From: ZC4RG29 sp964521255
Lineage (GTDB): Bacteria > Bacteroidota > Bacteroidia > Cytophagales > Cyclobacteriaceae
Direction: 5' to 3'
Length of the DNA: 64,000 nucleotides
NCBI GenBank assembly: GCA_964521255.1
Contig: CAZFRM010000017.1
Span: forward strand, 1 to 64,000
Every line of letters begins with the position of its first letter. Position 1 is the first letter of the stretch. Of this stretch, positions 27,671 to 37,250 are shown one piece after another. The position numbers and the translations under genes were made by a program. A model generated the notes under the pieces. It worked only from the letters and a program-made list of their open reading frames with translations, searched no databases and was not told the DNA's origin.

Positions 27671-28012
27671 TTAATTTTTAATTACCCGGAGGATATCCTG
27701 ATAATTTATTTCATAATGGGAACGATCATAAACTGATTGTCCCTTATTGATAATCAAAATCTGGGGCGATTCATGCTCGACATTGAATACTGATGCAATA
27801 GCATTTGAAGCCTCTCTAAACGCAATCAGGTACAGGAAAAATGCCTTAAAATAGTTGCCGTCATCTTCTCGCCAATTTCTTTTTAATCTTTCCAAAACCA
27901 TAGCGCTTATGGAACAACGGGAACTGTGTTTATAGATCAAAACGGGTGTTTTATTTGAGATATCCTGAATTTCCTCTACCTGACGTACATCTGTCAACAC
28001 TTCCCATTGCAT
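27671..28012 (-). CDS. ytxJ: Bacillithiol system redox-active protein YtxJ
   Basis: The 113-residue thioredoxin-fold monothiol protein has the family motif YKHSSRCSISAM (~28), with a single cysteine, and an ESPQILIINKG strand near the end. YtxJ proteins are thought to act in bacillithiol redox chemistry, possibly removing bacillithiol from proteins. bshA, for the first step of bacillithiol synthesis, is at 55959-57110 in this window, which supports the assignment. Confidence 0.85.
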   Translation of the reverse strand: MQWEVLTDVRQVEEIQDISNKTPVLIYKHSSRCSISAMVLERLKRNWREDDGNYFKAFFLYLIAFREASNAIASVFNVEHESPQILIINKGQSVYDRSHYEINYQDILRVIKN

Positions 28013-28050
28013 ATTTTATTGTGTTAAATATTTAATTGAATGCTATTTCT

Positions 28051-30078
28051 TTAATCATACCAAAGCCCTTGTTCCCTGTTGTCGTAGCGTGGCTTTTTCC
28101 CTTTTTCTTTGAGGTGATCGGGCTGTGTCTCGTTTTTCTTAAACATTTGTGACCACCATAGCTTGAAATTGGTAAGGAAATCCTTTTCCTCAGCTACATT
28201 ATTTTTATTGATCTTAACAAACCTGGAATCAGGATGCAGATCATTTCTGGCAAACAAATCAAACTTTTTCATTTTGATATTGCCCTGGTAATCGCTGGCT
28301 CTCACAAAAGCTTTCCCCGGTTCTCTTACTTTCAAAGCGGCTTCAGCACTACTTGGGTTTCTTACATAGTTGTATTGCTTCACCTTTGTTTGAATTTCAT
28401 CAGCTTTATAAGCAGCCTTATCTGGCCTTGCTTGCTTTAGCGCATCCTCATGGGCATTGGGACTTTTGGCATAACTCCTGTTAAATCTTTTCAGCTTTAC
28501 ATCACCGATATACGCATAGGCAGAACGTGCACCTTTGTAAGGTGGCTTGACTTTAATTGGCGTTTCATCATTATTCCAGAGCTCACCACTTACACTTCCG
28601 CCACCTTTTTCTGGTTTATGACCTTTCAAGTTTCCTTGAAATGCCAGGGCTCTCTGCGATTTTTCTGACGGAGGATTACCCTGTATTGGTTTTCCCTTAT
28701 TGTTCCATGATCCACTTATGCTACCACCACCTTTTTGCGGTTTTCCTCCTTTTACATTCCCCTGAAATGCCAAGGCTCGTTGAGATTTTTCTGAAGGGGG
28801 TTGCCCCTGTATTGGTTTCCCTTTATTGTTCCAGAATCCGCTTACACTGCCACCCCCTTTTTCAGGACGTTTCCATTTCACATTGCCATGAAATGTCCCT
28901 GCCTTTTGCGAATCTGACGAAGGAGGTCTGACAGGCAGGGGCGTTTGGTTATTGTTCCAGTTCCTTCCGCTCACACTTCCTCCTCCCTTGTCAGCCCGTT
29001 TCGACTTAATATTTCCGGAAAAATCACCGGCTCCGCGGGCGCCCTTACCGGGAATACGCACAGGCAAAGCAGCCTTGCCTGTTCTTTTTTCGGGAGGCTC
29101 TGTAGCTGTTCCTGCAATTCTGCCTTTCTTTTTCCCAAACAAACGATGATCGCCAAACCGGGGTGCAGGGCCGCCCATTGAATAGCTGTTGCCCCCTGTG
29201 TTAACTTTGGACTGATAATTTTTTCCTCTGATTTTCCGGCCGGCAATGTCTCCACTCCATGCACGAGGCGTTTGCCGCGTTGCTGAAGCGTGACGCTTAA
29301 AAGCAGGACCTCCGTAAGGCCGATCACCAACTCTTTTTCTTCCATGATAAGGATCAGTTGAAGGAATGATCCCGGGTCTGGGCGTTTCATAATTTTTCCC
29401 CCGTAGTTTTCGCCCTGCAGGATCAGTAAGGAATGCAACTTCACCTTTTTTGGTCTTGCGCGAAAAACGAGACATCGGGTTTACGCTTCGCTTAGCGATA
29501 TAAGCGCTGGATGCAGAGCGTGGTGTTACTTTATTTCTTTTTCCGCTATTATCGCCCGGGTCTTTTTGATACTTTTTGAGCATTGAAAGTTGGGCTCGAT
29601 TTGAGTAAACGTTCTGAGATTTTGCCCTTTCCGTATTCGAATGAATTCTCCTTCCGTATGGACCGCCCCTCCATGCGTTTTGATTATTCCGGGGTTGAGA
29701 ACCCAACACGGGGGCTACCGGTCTGCCTGCTTGCTCACCACCTTTCGCCCGCTTTCTTGCAGATTGGGCAGCGTAAGGAGTTGGGTAGTTTATCGCGGCC
29801 TGGGCTGATGACTTGTTTTTAGTCCGTAGTCTTCTTCCGGCAACGTCCTTGGTTTTTGGTTTATCACCTTGCTTGTATCGTGTTTTAAAGCGTGCCTCAC
29901 GTACTTTTCCCTTGTTGCTAACAGGATTATCTCCCTTTGCAGTCTGACCGTATGAAGTCATGGAAAGGCATATGAAAAACAGGCCAAGAACAATCCATTT
30001 AGCCCACTTGCTTAAAAAGGCACTATTGTGGCGACTTAAGTTCAAAAAATGAATATTAGAACCCGCTAAGGTAATCAA
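28051..30078 (-). CDS. Long basic repeat protein, probably exported, unknown function
   Basis: The ~675-residue product has a hydrophobic segment (about 29-45) that looks like a signal peptide. Nearly all the rest is Lys/Arg/Gly-rich and low complexity. In the first half AGRKLRGKNY-like motifs recur about three times. From about 330 to 520, four to five repeats of ~43 residues follow the pattern PPSxxxQRALAFQGNVK, KGGGSVSG, WNN. The annotated start is a TTG overlapping the stop of the E1 gene (TTGA); a second TTG 33 bp inside would suit a signal peptide better. The family is unknown to me. Confidence 0.7.
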   Translation of the reverse strand: MITLAGSNIHFLNLSRHNSAFLSKWAKWIVLGLFFICLSMTSYGQTAKGDNPVSNKGKVREARFKTRYKQGDKPKTKDVAGRRLRTKNKSSAQAAINYPTPYAAQSARKRAKGGEQAGRPVAPVLGSQPRNNQNAWRGGPYGRRIHSNTERAKSQNVYSNRAQLSMLKKYQKDPGDNSGKRNKVTPRSASSAYIAKRSVNPMSRFSRKTKKGEVAFLTDPAGRKLRGKNYETPRPGIIPSTDPYHGRKRVGDRPYGGPAFKRHASATRQTPRAWSGDIAGRKIRGKNYQSKVNTGGNSYSMGGPAPRFGDHRLFGKKKGRIAGTATEPPEKRTGKAALPVRIPGKGARGAGDFSGNIKSKRADKGGGSVSGRNWNNNQTPLPVRPPSSDSQKAGTFHGNVKWKRPEKGGGSVSGFWNNKGKPIQGQPPSEKSQRALAFQGNVKGGKPQKGGGSISGSWNNKGKPIQGNPPSEKSQRALAFQGNLKGHKPEKGGGSVSGELWNNDETPIKVKPPYKGARSAYAYIGDVKLKRFNRSYAKSPNAHEDALKQARPDKAAYKADEIQTKVKQYNYVRNPSSAEAALKVREPGKAFVRASDYQGNIKMKKFDLFARNDLHPDSRFVKINKNNVAEEKDFLTNFKLWWSQMFKKNETQPDHLKEKGKKPRYDNREQGLWYD

Positions 30079-32087
30079 AATTTGAGTAACGCATTAATCT
30101 TCTCTTTTAGTAGCCCTTTTGGAAGGAAGTTCCGCTCCAATGTAGGGGCGAATGGCACCGGAGTATCCAGGCTTGCAACGCGCATTACGGGGGCATCAAG
30201 GTATTGGAAGAAATGCTCACCTATCCAGGCTGCAATTTCTCCACCTATTCCGCCAGTCAATGTGTCCTCATGAAGAATAAGCACTCTGCTGTTTTTTTTA
30301 ACAGTTGCTTCAACTGCAGCTTTATCCCACGGTAGTAAACTTCTTAAGTCAAGTATATCCGCAGTGACTTCATCCATTGCATCCATTACTTCTTTAGCCC
30401 AATGCACGCCCATTCCATACGTTATGATTGATAAGTCATTTCCCTCTCTTACCAGTTTTGCTTTCCCTATTTCTAACGTGTAATAATCATCCGGTATTTT
30501 CTCTTTAAGAGATCGATATAAAAATTTGTGTTCGAAATACATCACCGGATTTGGGTCTTCAATTGCCGCACACAACAAACCTTTCGCATCATAAGGATTT
30601 GAAGGATATACGATCTTAAGCCCGGGTGTGTGAAAGAACCACGCCTCATTGCTTTGTGAATGAAATGGTCCCGCTGCTGTTCCGGCACCAGCAGGCATTC
30701 GAATCACTACGTCAGCCTTTTGACCCCAGCGCCAATGGATCTTCGCGAGATTGTTTACGATTTGATTAAAACCTTCCGTAACAAAATCAGCAAACTGCAT
30801 CTCCATCATTGCCTTCATACCTTTAACTGAAAGCCCAAGCGCGGCGCCAACAATTGCAGATTCGCAAAGTGGCGTGTTTCGAACTCTTCCTTTTCCAAAT
30901 TGACCGACAAAACCCTCAGTGATTTTGAATACACCACCATATTCAGCAATGTCCTGACCCATTAAGACAAGTTCAGGAAAACGTTCCATACTTTGACGAA
31001 GCCCATCCGAGATGGCGTCAATAAATCTTTTTTCAGAGGATGCTGTTGAAACAGGTTCAACTGTTTTTTGAACAAAGGGAAAGTAGACGTCATTCAATTC
31101 TGAATCACTGTTTGCTTCGGGATAAGTTTCTTCAAATGCGATCGATAATCCTTTTTCTATTTTCGATTTAATTTGTTCGCGTTGTATTGAGATAAACCCT
31201 GAATCAATAATGCCTTCTTCAATCAAAAATTTTTCATAGTTCCCTACAGGATCTTTTTTCTCCCAGCTTTCCAATAATTCTTTGGGAACATATTTTGTTC
31301 CTGACGCTTCTTCATGTCCCCGCATGCGAAAGGTGAGACACTCGAGAAGAACAGGTTTTGGATTTTGTCGCATCCGCTCTGCAAGTGTTGAAACTATAGC
31401 ATACACGTCCAGGATGTTGTTGCCATCTACCTGCACCCCCTCTATTCCGTAGCCAATAGCCTTATCGATAAAATTTTTGCAACGGAATTGTTCATGATTG
31501 GGTGTGGATAAACCATAGCCATTATTTTCCACAATAAATATTACGGGCAAATCCCAGACAGCGGCGACATTTATCGCTTCATGAAAATCACCTTCACTTG
31601 TGGCGCCATCACCATTGAATACAGCAGTAACTTTATTTTCATTTTTTAAGGTGCTGGCGAGTGCAATACCGTCTGCAATACCATTTTGCGGACCTAAGTG
31701 TGAGATCATACCTACAAGGTGATGTTCATTCGATCCAAAGTGGAACGAACGATCCCTGCCTTTTGTGTAGCCAAGCATAGTACCCTGCCACTGGGCAAAG
31801 AGTCTTTCGAGCGGAAATCCGCGACTCGTAAAAACGCCAAGATTCCGGTGCATGGGTAAGATGTACTCGTCATTATGAAGAGCCTGTGTAACACCAACCG
31901 CTATTGCTTCCTGTCCGATGCCGCTAAACCACTTACTGATTTTATTTTGACGCAAGAGAATCAACATTTTCTCCTCAATCATCCTGGGCAAAAGAAGAGA
32001 GACGTAGAGCTTTTTTAGTACATCGTCTTTAATTTTTCCTCTATCGAATTTCATGGAATGGATAACGCCAGGTGTGGTTGTGGACAT
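30075..32087 (-). CDS. 2-oxoacid dehydrogenase E1, fused alpha and beta subunits
   Basis: The 670-residue protein joins E1-alpha (about 20-320) to E1-beta (about 340-670). The alpha part has the thiamine diphosphate site GDGATSEGDFHEAINVA with the closing ENN. The beta part has MGQDIAEYGGVFKITEG, RMPAGAGTAAGPFHSQS and a transketolase C-terminal domain. It is the decarboxylating component of a pyruvate or branched-chain 2-oxoacid dehydrogenase complex; E2 and E3 are not adjacent. The ATG at 32087 is preferred over an upstream TTG at 32111. Fused E1 is common in Bacteroidota. Confidence 0.9.
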   Translation of the reverse strand: MSTTTPGVIHSMKFDRGKIKDDVLKKLYVSLLLPRMIEEKMLILLRQNKISKWFSGIGQEAIAVGVTQALHNDEYILPMHRNLGVFTSRGFPLERLFAQWQGTMLGYTKGRDRSFHFGSNEHHLVGMISHLGPQNGIADGIALASTLKNENKVTAVFNGDGATSEGDFHEAINVAAVWDLPVIFIVENNGYGLSTPNHEQFRCKNFIDKAIGYGIEGVQVDGNNILDVYAIVSTLAERMRQNPKPVLLECLTFRMRGHEEASGTKYVPKELLESWEKKDPVGNYEKFLIEEGIIDSGFISIQREQIKSKIEKGLSIAFEETYPEANSDSELNDVYFPFVQKTVEPVSTASSEKRFIDAISDGLRQSMERFPELVLMGQDIAEYGGVFKITEGFVGQFGKGRVRNTPLCESAIVGAALGLSVKGMKAMMEMQFADFVTEGFNQIVNNLAKIHWRWGQKADVVIRMPAGAGTAAGPFHSQSNEAWFFHTPGLKIVYPSNPYDAKGLLCAAIEDPNPVMYFEHKFLYRSLKEKIPDDYYTLEIGKAKLVREGNDLSIITYGMGVHWAKEVMDAMDEVTADILDLRSLLPWDKAAVEATVKKNSRVLILHEDTLTGGIGGEIAAWIGEHFFQYLDAPVMRVASLDTPVPFAPTLERNFLPKGLLKEKINALLKF

Positions 32088-32260
32088 AATGGTTACTAAA
32101 GAACAATGCAAATGTAGGTCAAACGCATGTTGTTTTATCTGGCTTTTTTATTATTTGATATAATCCGATCTAACAGATGATTTTCTTCCAGCCGATGCCC
32201 GAACTGTCATGAGTTTCGTTAAGCCGTCAGAGAACGCTGTTCCAAGTGATGTTATTTTGA

Positions 32261-32268
32261 TAATTTTG
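32261..32268 (+). promoter_or_regulatory. Putative -7 box of TPR gene
   Basis: TAATTTTG matches TAnnTTTG 22 bp before the ATG at 32290. Its position inside the longer in-frame extension supports the shorter start. Confidence 0.4.
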
Positions 32269-32289
32269 CAAAACATCAAACCGGGATTC

Positions 32290-35200
32290 ATGCGATTCAT
32301 ATCTGTACTGATTGTTTTTTTTAACATCTCTTTTGTTCTTGCCCAGAAGCAAGACTCCCTTCACCAGGTTATTTACCAACAGGCTCTTCAAAAGCTTGAA
32401 AAAGGTAATTACAATGACGCCGCATTGGAGTTTACTCAATTGCTGAATTCAGGTTTTAATGAGAAAGAAGTTTACGTAAAACGAGGAGTCGCCTACTATC
32501 ATCAAAAAGATTACAAGAAAGCCAAAGGTGATTTTGATGAAGCTGTAAAAGGAAGAATAAATACTGCAGAGCTGTTTGAATATCGCGGCAACACACGTTA
32601 CAATTTAGATGACTATCAAGGTGCAGCAGGAGATTTGGAGAAAGCTGTCAGCATGGGAGCAAAAAGCTTTGACACATTTGCAAACCTGGGCAATGCTAAG
32701 TTCCGGATGGAGAATTATCGTGATGCGATAAGTAATTATGACAAAGCAATCGCAGCAGGAAAGGCCGATGCTGTTCTTTACAATAATCGTGGTAAAGCAA
32801 AATTCAATACGCAGGATTATAAAGGCTCTCTACCGGATTTCGATAAAGCGTTGGAACTAAAGCCTGGCTTTGATCGTGCCATCGAGAACAGAGCAGAGGC
32901 CCGTTACCAGGTGAAAGATTGGAAGGGAGCAACAGAAGATTTCGAAAAACTTCTAAGTAGCGGCCGGTCCGATGTAGAAATTTATCAGAAACTGGGAACT
33001 GCAAAATACAACCTTAACGATTACAAAGGCTGCGCAGAAGCGCTTTCAAAAGTCATTTCAAAAAGCGTAAAGGATAAAGAGGTTTTCACCATGCATGGCT
33101 TAAGTCTAGCCATGACCGGTGAGTGCACTGAATCTGTGAAAAGTTTATCATCTGCTGTTTCCATGGGGGTGAGTGATAAAGATGTATTCACCTACCTGGG
33201 AACATGTCAATATAAAAACAAAGATTATCCATCGGCAATAGAAAACCTGAGTCGTGCTATCAATGCAGGGGTAACTACAAAGGAAATTTATTTCTACAAG
33301 GGTCAGGCTGAATATGCTCAGAAAGATTTCGATAATGCCATGAAGGATTTGGAAAAAGCCATCTCACTTGGTATGAGCGATGCAGAAGGCTTCAAAAACC
33401 TGGGTGATATTAAATTTACGAAGAATGATTACCCTGCAGCCATTAAGAATTACAACGAAGCCATCAAGCTTGGAAGCAACGATGCTGTAGTCTTTAATAA
33501 TCGCGGAAAGGCAAAGATGAATACAAATGATTTGGCTGGCGCTATTCCCGATTTTGATCAGGCTATAAAACTAAATCCTAACTACACGAAGGCATATTAC
33601 AATCGCGGAACAGCCCGTTTCAGTCAGAAAGAATATGCCGGCACAATCGAAGACCTTGAGAAAGCAAAATCTGCTGAAGGTGATGCCGCGGAGATTTCTA
33701 AAATGTTGGGAATTTCGTACTACCTGACAGGAAAGAAAGAACAGGCTAAGATGCATTTGGAAAATGCAATGAAAGCAGGTGTTAAAGATCCACAAGTACA
33801 ACTTTATGCCGGCTATTTGCGCTTTGAAGGAAATGACTATCAGGGTGCCGTCACCGCATTGAATGATGCTGAAGCCGGCGGCAGCAAAGAAGATGACCTG
33901 TATTTGCGTCGCGGCAAATCAAACTATCAATTAAAAGCCTATAGCGCTTCCATTAGTGATCTGGAAAAATCAGTTCAAAATGGAAAAGCTGATCTTCCGG
34001 CCTATGAGGCACTGGGGTTGGCCTACCTTCAACAACAAAAAGATAACGAAGCTGTGCCCATGCTCGAAAAAGCAAAGGAAATGAATAGCGTTAATCCGGA
34101 AGTATACTATCAGTTGGGCAATGCTTTGTTCAAACAAAATAATTTCAACGGAGCAATAAGCGCTTACGATAAAGCTATCTCTCTTGGTCTTAACAACGAA
34201 GTTGTCTTTAACAATCGCGGAAAGGCAAAACTCAATGCCGGAAAGGCAAAAGAATCGATAACGGATTTTGACCGGTCCATTGCTTTGAAGTCTGATTACA
34301 ACCTGGCGCTCAAGAACAGGGGGACCGCTTATTTTCAATTGAAGGATTATCCCAAAACAATTGCTGATCTCGCCATCGTTTCTTCACGTGGCGAAGCCGG
34401 CAATGAAGAGCTTGGCATGCTGGGCATAGCAAAACTAAATACAAAGGATTATGCAGGTGCAGTTACTGAGTTGTCGAAAGCTATAGCAGGAGGGACACAA
34501 GATATTAATGTTTACGGTGCAAGAGGACGCGCTCTTTACGAATCGAAAGAATACGAAAAAGCATTACCTGATCTGAACAAAGCTGTTGATGGAGGAATCA
34601 AAGATGCTGAAGTGATCTATGCCCGTGGAGCAACAAAATATAACCTGAAAGATTATAAGGGTGCACTTGCAGATCTGGACAAAGCCATTAATTCAGGAAT
34701 CGGTTATGCTGCCGCTTACGACATGCGCGGGTATAGCCACTACGATAGCAAAAATTATGAAGGAGCTATCAATGACTTTAGTGAAGCGATCAGCAAGGAT
34801 TCTAAATTTGCTTTGGCATTTTTCCATCGTGGTGATGCGAAGTTCATCACCAAGAATTTCAATGGAGCAATTGAAGATTATAAACAGGCTGCCAGCCTGG
34901 GTTATACCCAACCTGTTCTGTATAACAATCGCGGGAAGGCGCAATTGAATCTTCAAAATTACGATGCTGCTATCGCTGATTTCGGAGAAGCACTTAAGAA
35001 GGATCCAAATTATATAAAGGCCTATGAGAATAGAGGTAGCACTTACCTTGCGCTACAAAAATATGAGCAAGCTATTAAAGATTACAGAATGGTGGAGAAG
35101 CTTACGGAGAAGCCCGATGCTGAACTTTACCGGTTGCTGGGCAATGCTTATTACGAAAGCAAAATGTATGTTCAGGCACATGAATATTTCAACAAGCTGA

Positions 35201-35769
35201 TTGCTGCCGGTGTTAAAGATAAAGATGTGTACTATAGGCGAGCCGTTATTAGGGTTGAAGAAGAGGAATATCAAGCCGCTATTAAAGATTTTGATGAAGC
35301 AATCAAAGCGGGAGAAAACACCTCAAAGCTCTATTTAAATAAGGCCCGCGCTTATCTGGGATTGGACGACACCAAATCAGCAACTGCTGAACTCAACAAA
35401 GCATTGGAACTTGATCCAAAAAACCCTGACATCTATTTCAACCGCGCACTGGTGAAAGAGGCCATTGAAGATTATGAAAGCGCAATGTTGGATTACAATA
35501 AAGTGCTTAGTTTAAATCCTGATGATGCCTTAGCCTATTACAACCGGTCTACGTGTAAAGCAGAATTAGGAGACTACGGAGCGGGTGTTTCCGATCTGGA
35601 TGAAGCTATCCGCCTGGATGCCAAAAACGCATCCTATTATAAGCAGCGCGGAAACTTCTATTATCAAATGAAGCAGAACGACAAAGCCTGTTTCGATTGG
35701 CGCCGTGCCGTTGAGTTCGGTGACGCTAAGGCAAGATTCCAGGTGGATCAGTATTGTAATAAAAAGTAA
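32290..35769 (+). CDS. Very long exported tetratricopeptide repeat protein
   Basis: The 1159-residue protein has a signal peptide (MRFISVLIVFFNISFVLAQ) followed by about 30 consecutive TPR units of ~34 residues across its whole length, with recurring phrases such as YNNRGKAK, DYKGA and AIKLN. It ends with a short CFDWRRAVEFGD cap and no other domain. TPR arrays form superhelical scaffolds; it is probably periplasmic or surface. The ATG at 32290 is chosen over one at 32209 because of the signal peptide and the -7 box. No partner gene is evident. Confidence 0.9.
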   Translation: MRFISVLIVFFNISFVLAQKQDSLHQVIYQQALQKLEKGNYNDAALEFTQLLNSGFNEKEVYVKRGVAYYHQKDYKKAKGDFDEAVKGRINTAELFEYRGNTRYNLDDYQGAAGDLEKAVSMGAKSFDTFANLGNAKFRMENYRDAISNYDKAIAAGKADAVLYNNRGKAKFNTQDYKGSLPDFDKALELKPGFDRAIENRAEARYQVKDWKGATEDFEKLLSSGRSDVEIYQKLGTAKYNLNDYKGCAEALSKVISKSVKDKEVFTMHGLSLAMTGECTESVKSLSSAVSMGVSDKDVFTYLGTCQYKNKDYPSAIENLSRAINAGVTTKEIYFYKGQAEYAQKDFDNAMKDLEKAISLGMSDAEGFKNLGDIKFTKNDYPAAIKNYNEAIKLGSNDAVVFNNRGKAKMNTNDLAGAIPDFDQAIKLNPNYTKAYYNRGTARFSQKEYAGTIEDLEKAKSAEGDAAEISKMLGISYYLTGKKEQAKMHLENAMKAGVKDPQVQLYAGYLRFEGNDYQGAVTALNDAEAGGSKEDDLYLRRGKSNYQLKAYSASISDLEKSVQNGKADLPAYEALGLAYLQQQKDNEAVPMLEKAKEMNSVNPEVYYQLGNALFKQNNFNGAISAYDKAISLGLNNEVVFNNRGKAKLNAGKAKESITDFDRSIALKSDYNLALKNRGTAYFQLKDYPKTIADLAIVSSRGEAGNEELGMLGIAKLNTKDYAGAVTELSKAIAGGTQDINVYGARGRALYESKEYEKALPDLNKAVDGGIKDAEVIYARGATKYNLKDYKGALADLDKAINSGIGYAAAYDMRGYSHYDSKNYEGAINDFSEAISKDSKFALAFFHRGDAKFITKNFNGAIEDYKQAASLGYTQPVLYNNRGKAQLNLQNYDAAIADFGEALKKDPNYIKAYENRGSTYLALQKYEQAIKDYRMVEKLTEKPDAELYRLLGNAYYESKMYVQAHEYFNKLIAAGVKDKDVYYRRAVIRVEEEEYQAAIKDFDEAIKAGENTSKLYLNKARAYLGLDDTKSATAELNKALELDPKNPDIYFNRALVKEAIEDYESAMLDYNKVLSLNPDDALAYYNRSTCKAELGDYGAGVSDLDEAIRLDAKNASYYKQRGNFYYQMKQNDKACFDWRRAVEFGDAKARFQVDQYCNKK

Positions 35770-36114
35770 GCCTCAATTTTGTTTGTACAGAGGTAGGTGT
35801 TTACCTGCCCTCGGTTGTATGTTTTTGTAATTTTTGCTGTATGCTAACGGTGGCACTATCTTACACCTGTGAGCGTTAGTCTGCAGTTCTCATCTTCAAT
35901 TGTATTGCCGTCCTTTCATTGTCTCATAGCGATGTTCCTGGTGCGACAAAGAGTAAACCCAATTTGGCAAAAAATCGCTCCCAGATTGGTACTGTATCAT
36001 GCATTTCATCGTCTAAAAAAGCTAAAAATCGATAAAATATTACGTTGGTCGAATTTTTGCATTTAGGGTGGAGAAGGAAAAAACCACTACAAAATCTTTT
36101 AACCCTATAGAGTT
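35770..36114 (+). other. Intergenic region, no gene seen
   Basis: This 345-bp gap has a weak hairpin at 35790-35812 (GAGGTAGGT with ACCTGCCCTC) that may end the TPR transcript. A short CTAACG/CGTTAG inverted pair lies at 35844-35879. I see no coding region worth calling and no convincing promoter for the next gene. Confidence 0.5.
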
Positions 36115-36612
36115 ATGAAAAAATTGTTGACTTTAATCGTGTGCGTTGGCTGCATGGTAACCGCAATGGCCAACGTTAAGGAAATCAAGGGACAGGTTAT
36201 CAACGTAATTGATGGTAACACCTTGACTGTGAAATCTGTTGAAAACGAGACCTACAAGGTCGTTTTGTTTGGAATTGATTGTCCGGAGCTTGGCCAGAGC
36301 TATGGCGAAAAGGCCAGGAAGTGCCTTGAGAAACTGACATTGAAAAAGAATGTTAATGTCCAGTTTATTGGAAAGGATCGTTTCGGAAATAACATGGCAA
36401 TTGTTATCACCGACGGAAATTTAGACCCCAGATTCCGATTATTGGAAGAAGGATTAGCATGGGTCTCAGAAGAAGAACCCGTAGCAGACTTTGAGTCATA
36501 CCGCGCTACAGCACAAGAAAAAGGCAAAGGACTTTGGAAAGAAAAGCAGCCTGTTGCTCCGTGGGTTTTCAGAAAAGAACAATCCTTGACTGAACCAAAA
36601 CAAAGCTCATAA
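36115..36612 (+). CDS. Staphylococcal-nuclease-fold protein, catalytically degenerate
   Basis: The 165-residue protein has a signal peptide (about 1-19) and an SNase/OB fold: GQVINVIDGNTLTV, LFGIDCPELGQSYGEKA and GLWKEKQPVAPW. Aligned by eye with S. aureus nuclease, Asp40 and Glu43 are kept (D55, E58), but Asp21 is Asn35, Arg35 is Val50 and Arg87 is Asn92. Loss of both catalytic arginines suggests it binds rather than cuts nucleic acid, or has another role. It is exported and followed by a good terminator. Confidence 0.85.
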   Translation: MKKLLTLIVCVGCMVTAMANVKEIKGQVINVIDGNTLTVKSVENETYKVVLFGIDCPELGQSYGEKARKCLEKLTLKKNVNVQFIGKDRFGNNMAIVITDGNLDPRFRLLEEGLAWVSEEEPVADFESYRATAQEKGKGLWKEKQPVAPWVFRKEQSLTEPKQSS

Positions 36613-36633
36613 TCGCATTCGTTGGCTTTAATC

Positions 36634-36663
36634 AAAATGCCCGGCTTTGGTCGGGCATTTTTT
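36634..36663 (+). terminator. Terminator after nuclease-fold gene
   Basis: AAAATGCCCG (36634-36643) and CGGGCATTTT (36652-36661) form a 10-bp stem with a loop of 8, followed by more T residues. It is a typical intrinsic terminator. Confidence 0.88.
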
Positions 36664-36783
36664 ATTCTGTCAGGTTCAATGTAATTCAACTTTTATTAGA
36701 GTAGCTTGTCGATAATTTAAATTGTCAGTACAATTTTTGAACTCAGAAATGGTTATCAATGTAGTAGAAATACAAAACGTACT

Positions 36784-37149
36784 ATGCGCTTCATTTTTTT
36801 ATTATTAATCGTAGGCATTTCAACAAACATTGCTTTAGCTCAATCTTCTGGCAAGAAGAAAAAGAAAGAAAAATATAACACGACACAGCCTACGTCAAAA
36901 GATCCTTCCTTTCCTACAACGCAATATCAGCCCAGGCAGAATAAAATCAAGTCAAAGGGCATTACGTATAATTCCGAAAAAAATTATCACGACCAAATGG
37001 CTCGTGTAGAAAAGGCCAGGGCTAAGGCTGAAAAAGAAATGGCGAAGCCGCAGTATTCTGATCCAATGTATTTCGGTCACAAAAATCCCCCTAAAAAACA
37101 CAAACCTGGCAAAATGAAATATTGCAAGGAGTGTGGAATAAGACATTGA
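36784..37149 (+). CDS. Small exported Lys-rich protein, unknown function
   Basis: The 121-residue product has a signal peptide (cleavage near IALAQ, residue 20), then a basic low-complexity region with KKKKKEK, a helical stretch near 70-90 and a C-terminal KYCKECGIRH with a C-x-x-C pair. The two cysteines could bind a metal or form a disulfide. I know no characterised relative. Confidence 0.65.
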   Translation: MRFIFLLLIVGISTNIALAQSSGKKKKKEKYNTTQPTSKDPSFPTTQYQPRQNKIKSKGITYNSEKNYHDQMARVEKARAKAEKEMAKPQYSDPMYFGHKNPPKKHKPGKMKYCKECGIRH

Positions 37150-37240
37150 TTAGCAATGTGTCAATTAGCCAATGACTTCCCCCGACGACTATGGAACCAC
37201 GTCCATTAATTGGCTGATTCGCTAATTAACAAATTGTCTA
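37150..37240. repeat. ATTAGC-type imperfect inverted repeat
   Basis: ATTAGCAATGTGTCAATTAGCC (from 37150) is mirrored by GGCTGATTCGCTAAT (to about 37227), giving an imperfect palindrome around a short G/C-containing middle. It sits directly before deoC. It may be another dispersed repeat type; only one copy is in the window. Confidence 0.4.
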
Positions 37241-37250
37241 ATTTAGTCTC

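Noticed and set aside
32290..35769. Regular DNA repetition that might suggest a CRISPR or satellite array
   Set aside because: The periodicity is codon-phased TPR repeats in one long reading frame; no CRISPR array is seen anywhere in the window.
35844..35879. CTAACG/CGTTAG inverted pair resembling attC ends
   Set aside because: Only 6 bp pair, there are no L-type arms, and no cassette-like gene is attached.
35869..36066. 65-codon plus-strand ORF upstream of the nuclease-fold gene
   Set aside because: GTG start, no motif or signal, and no sign of constraint; treated as chance.
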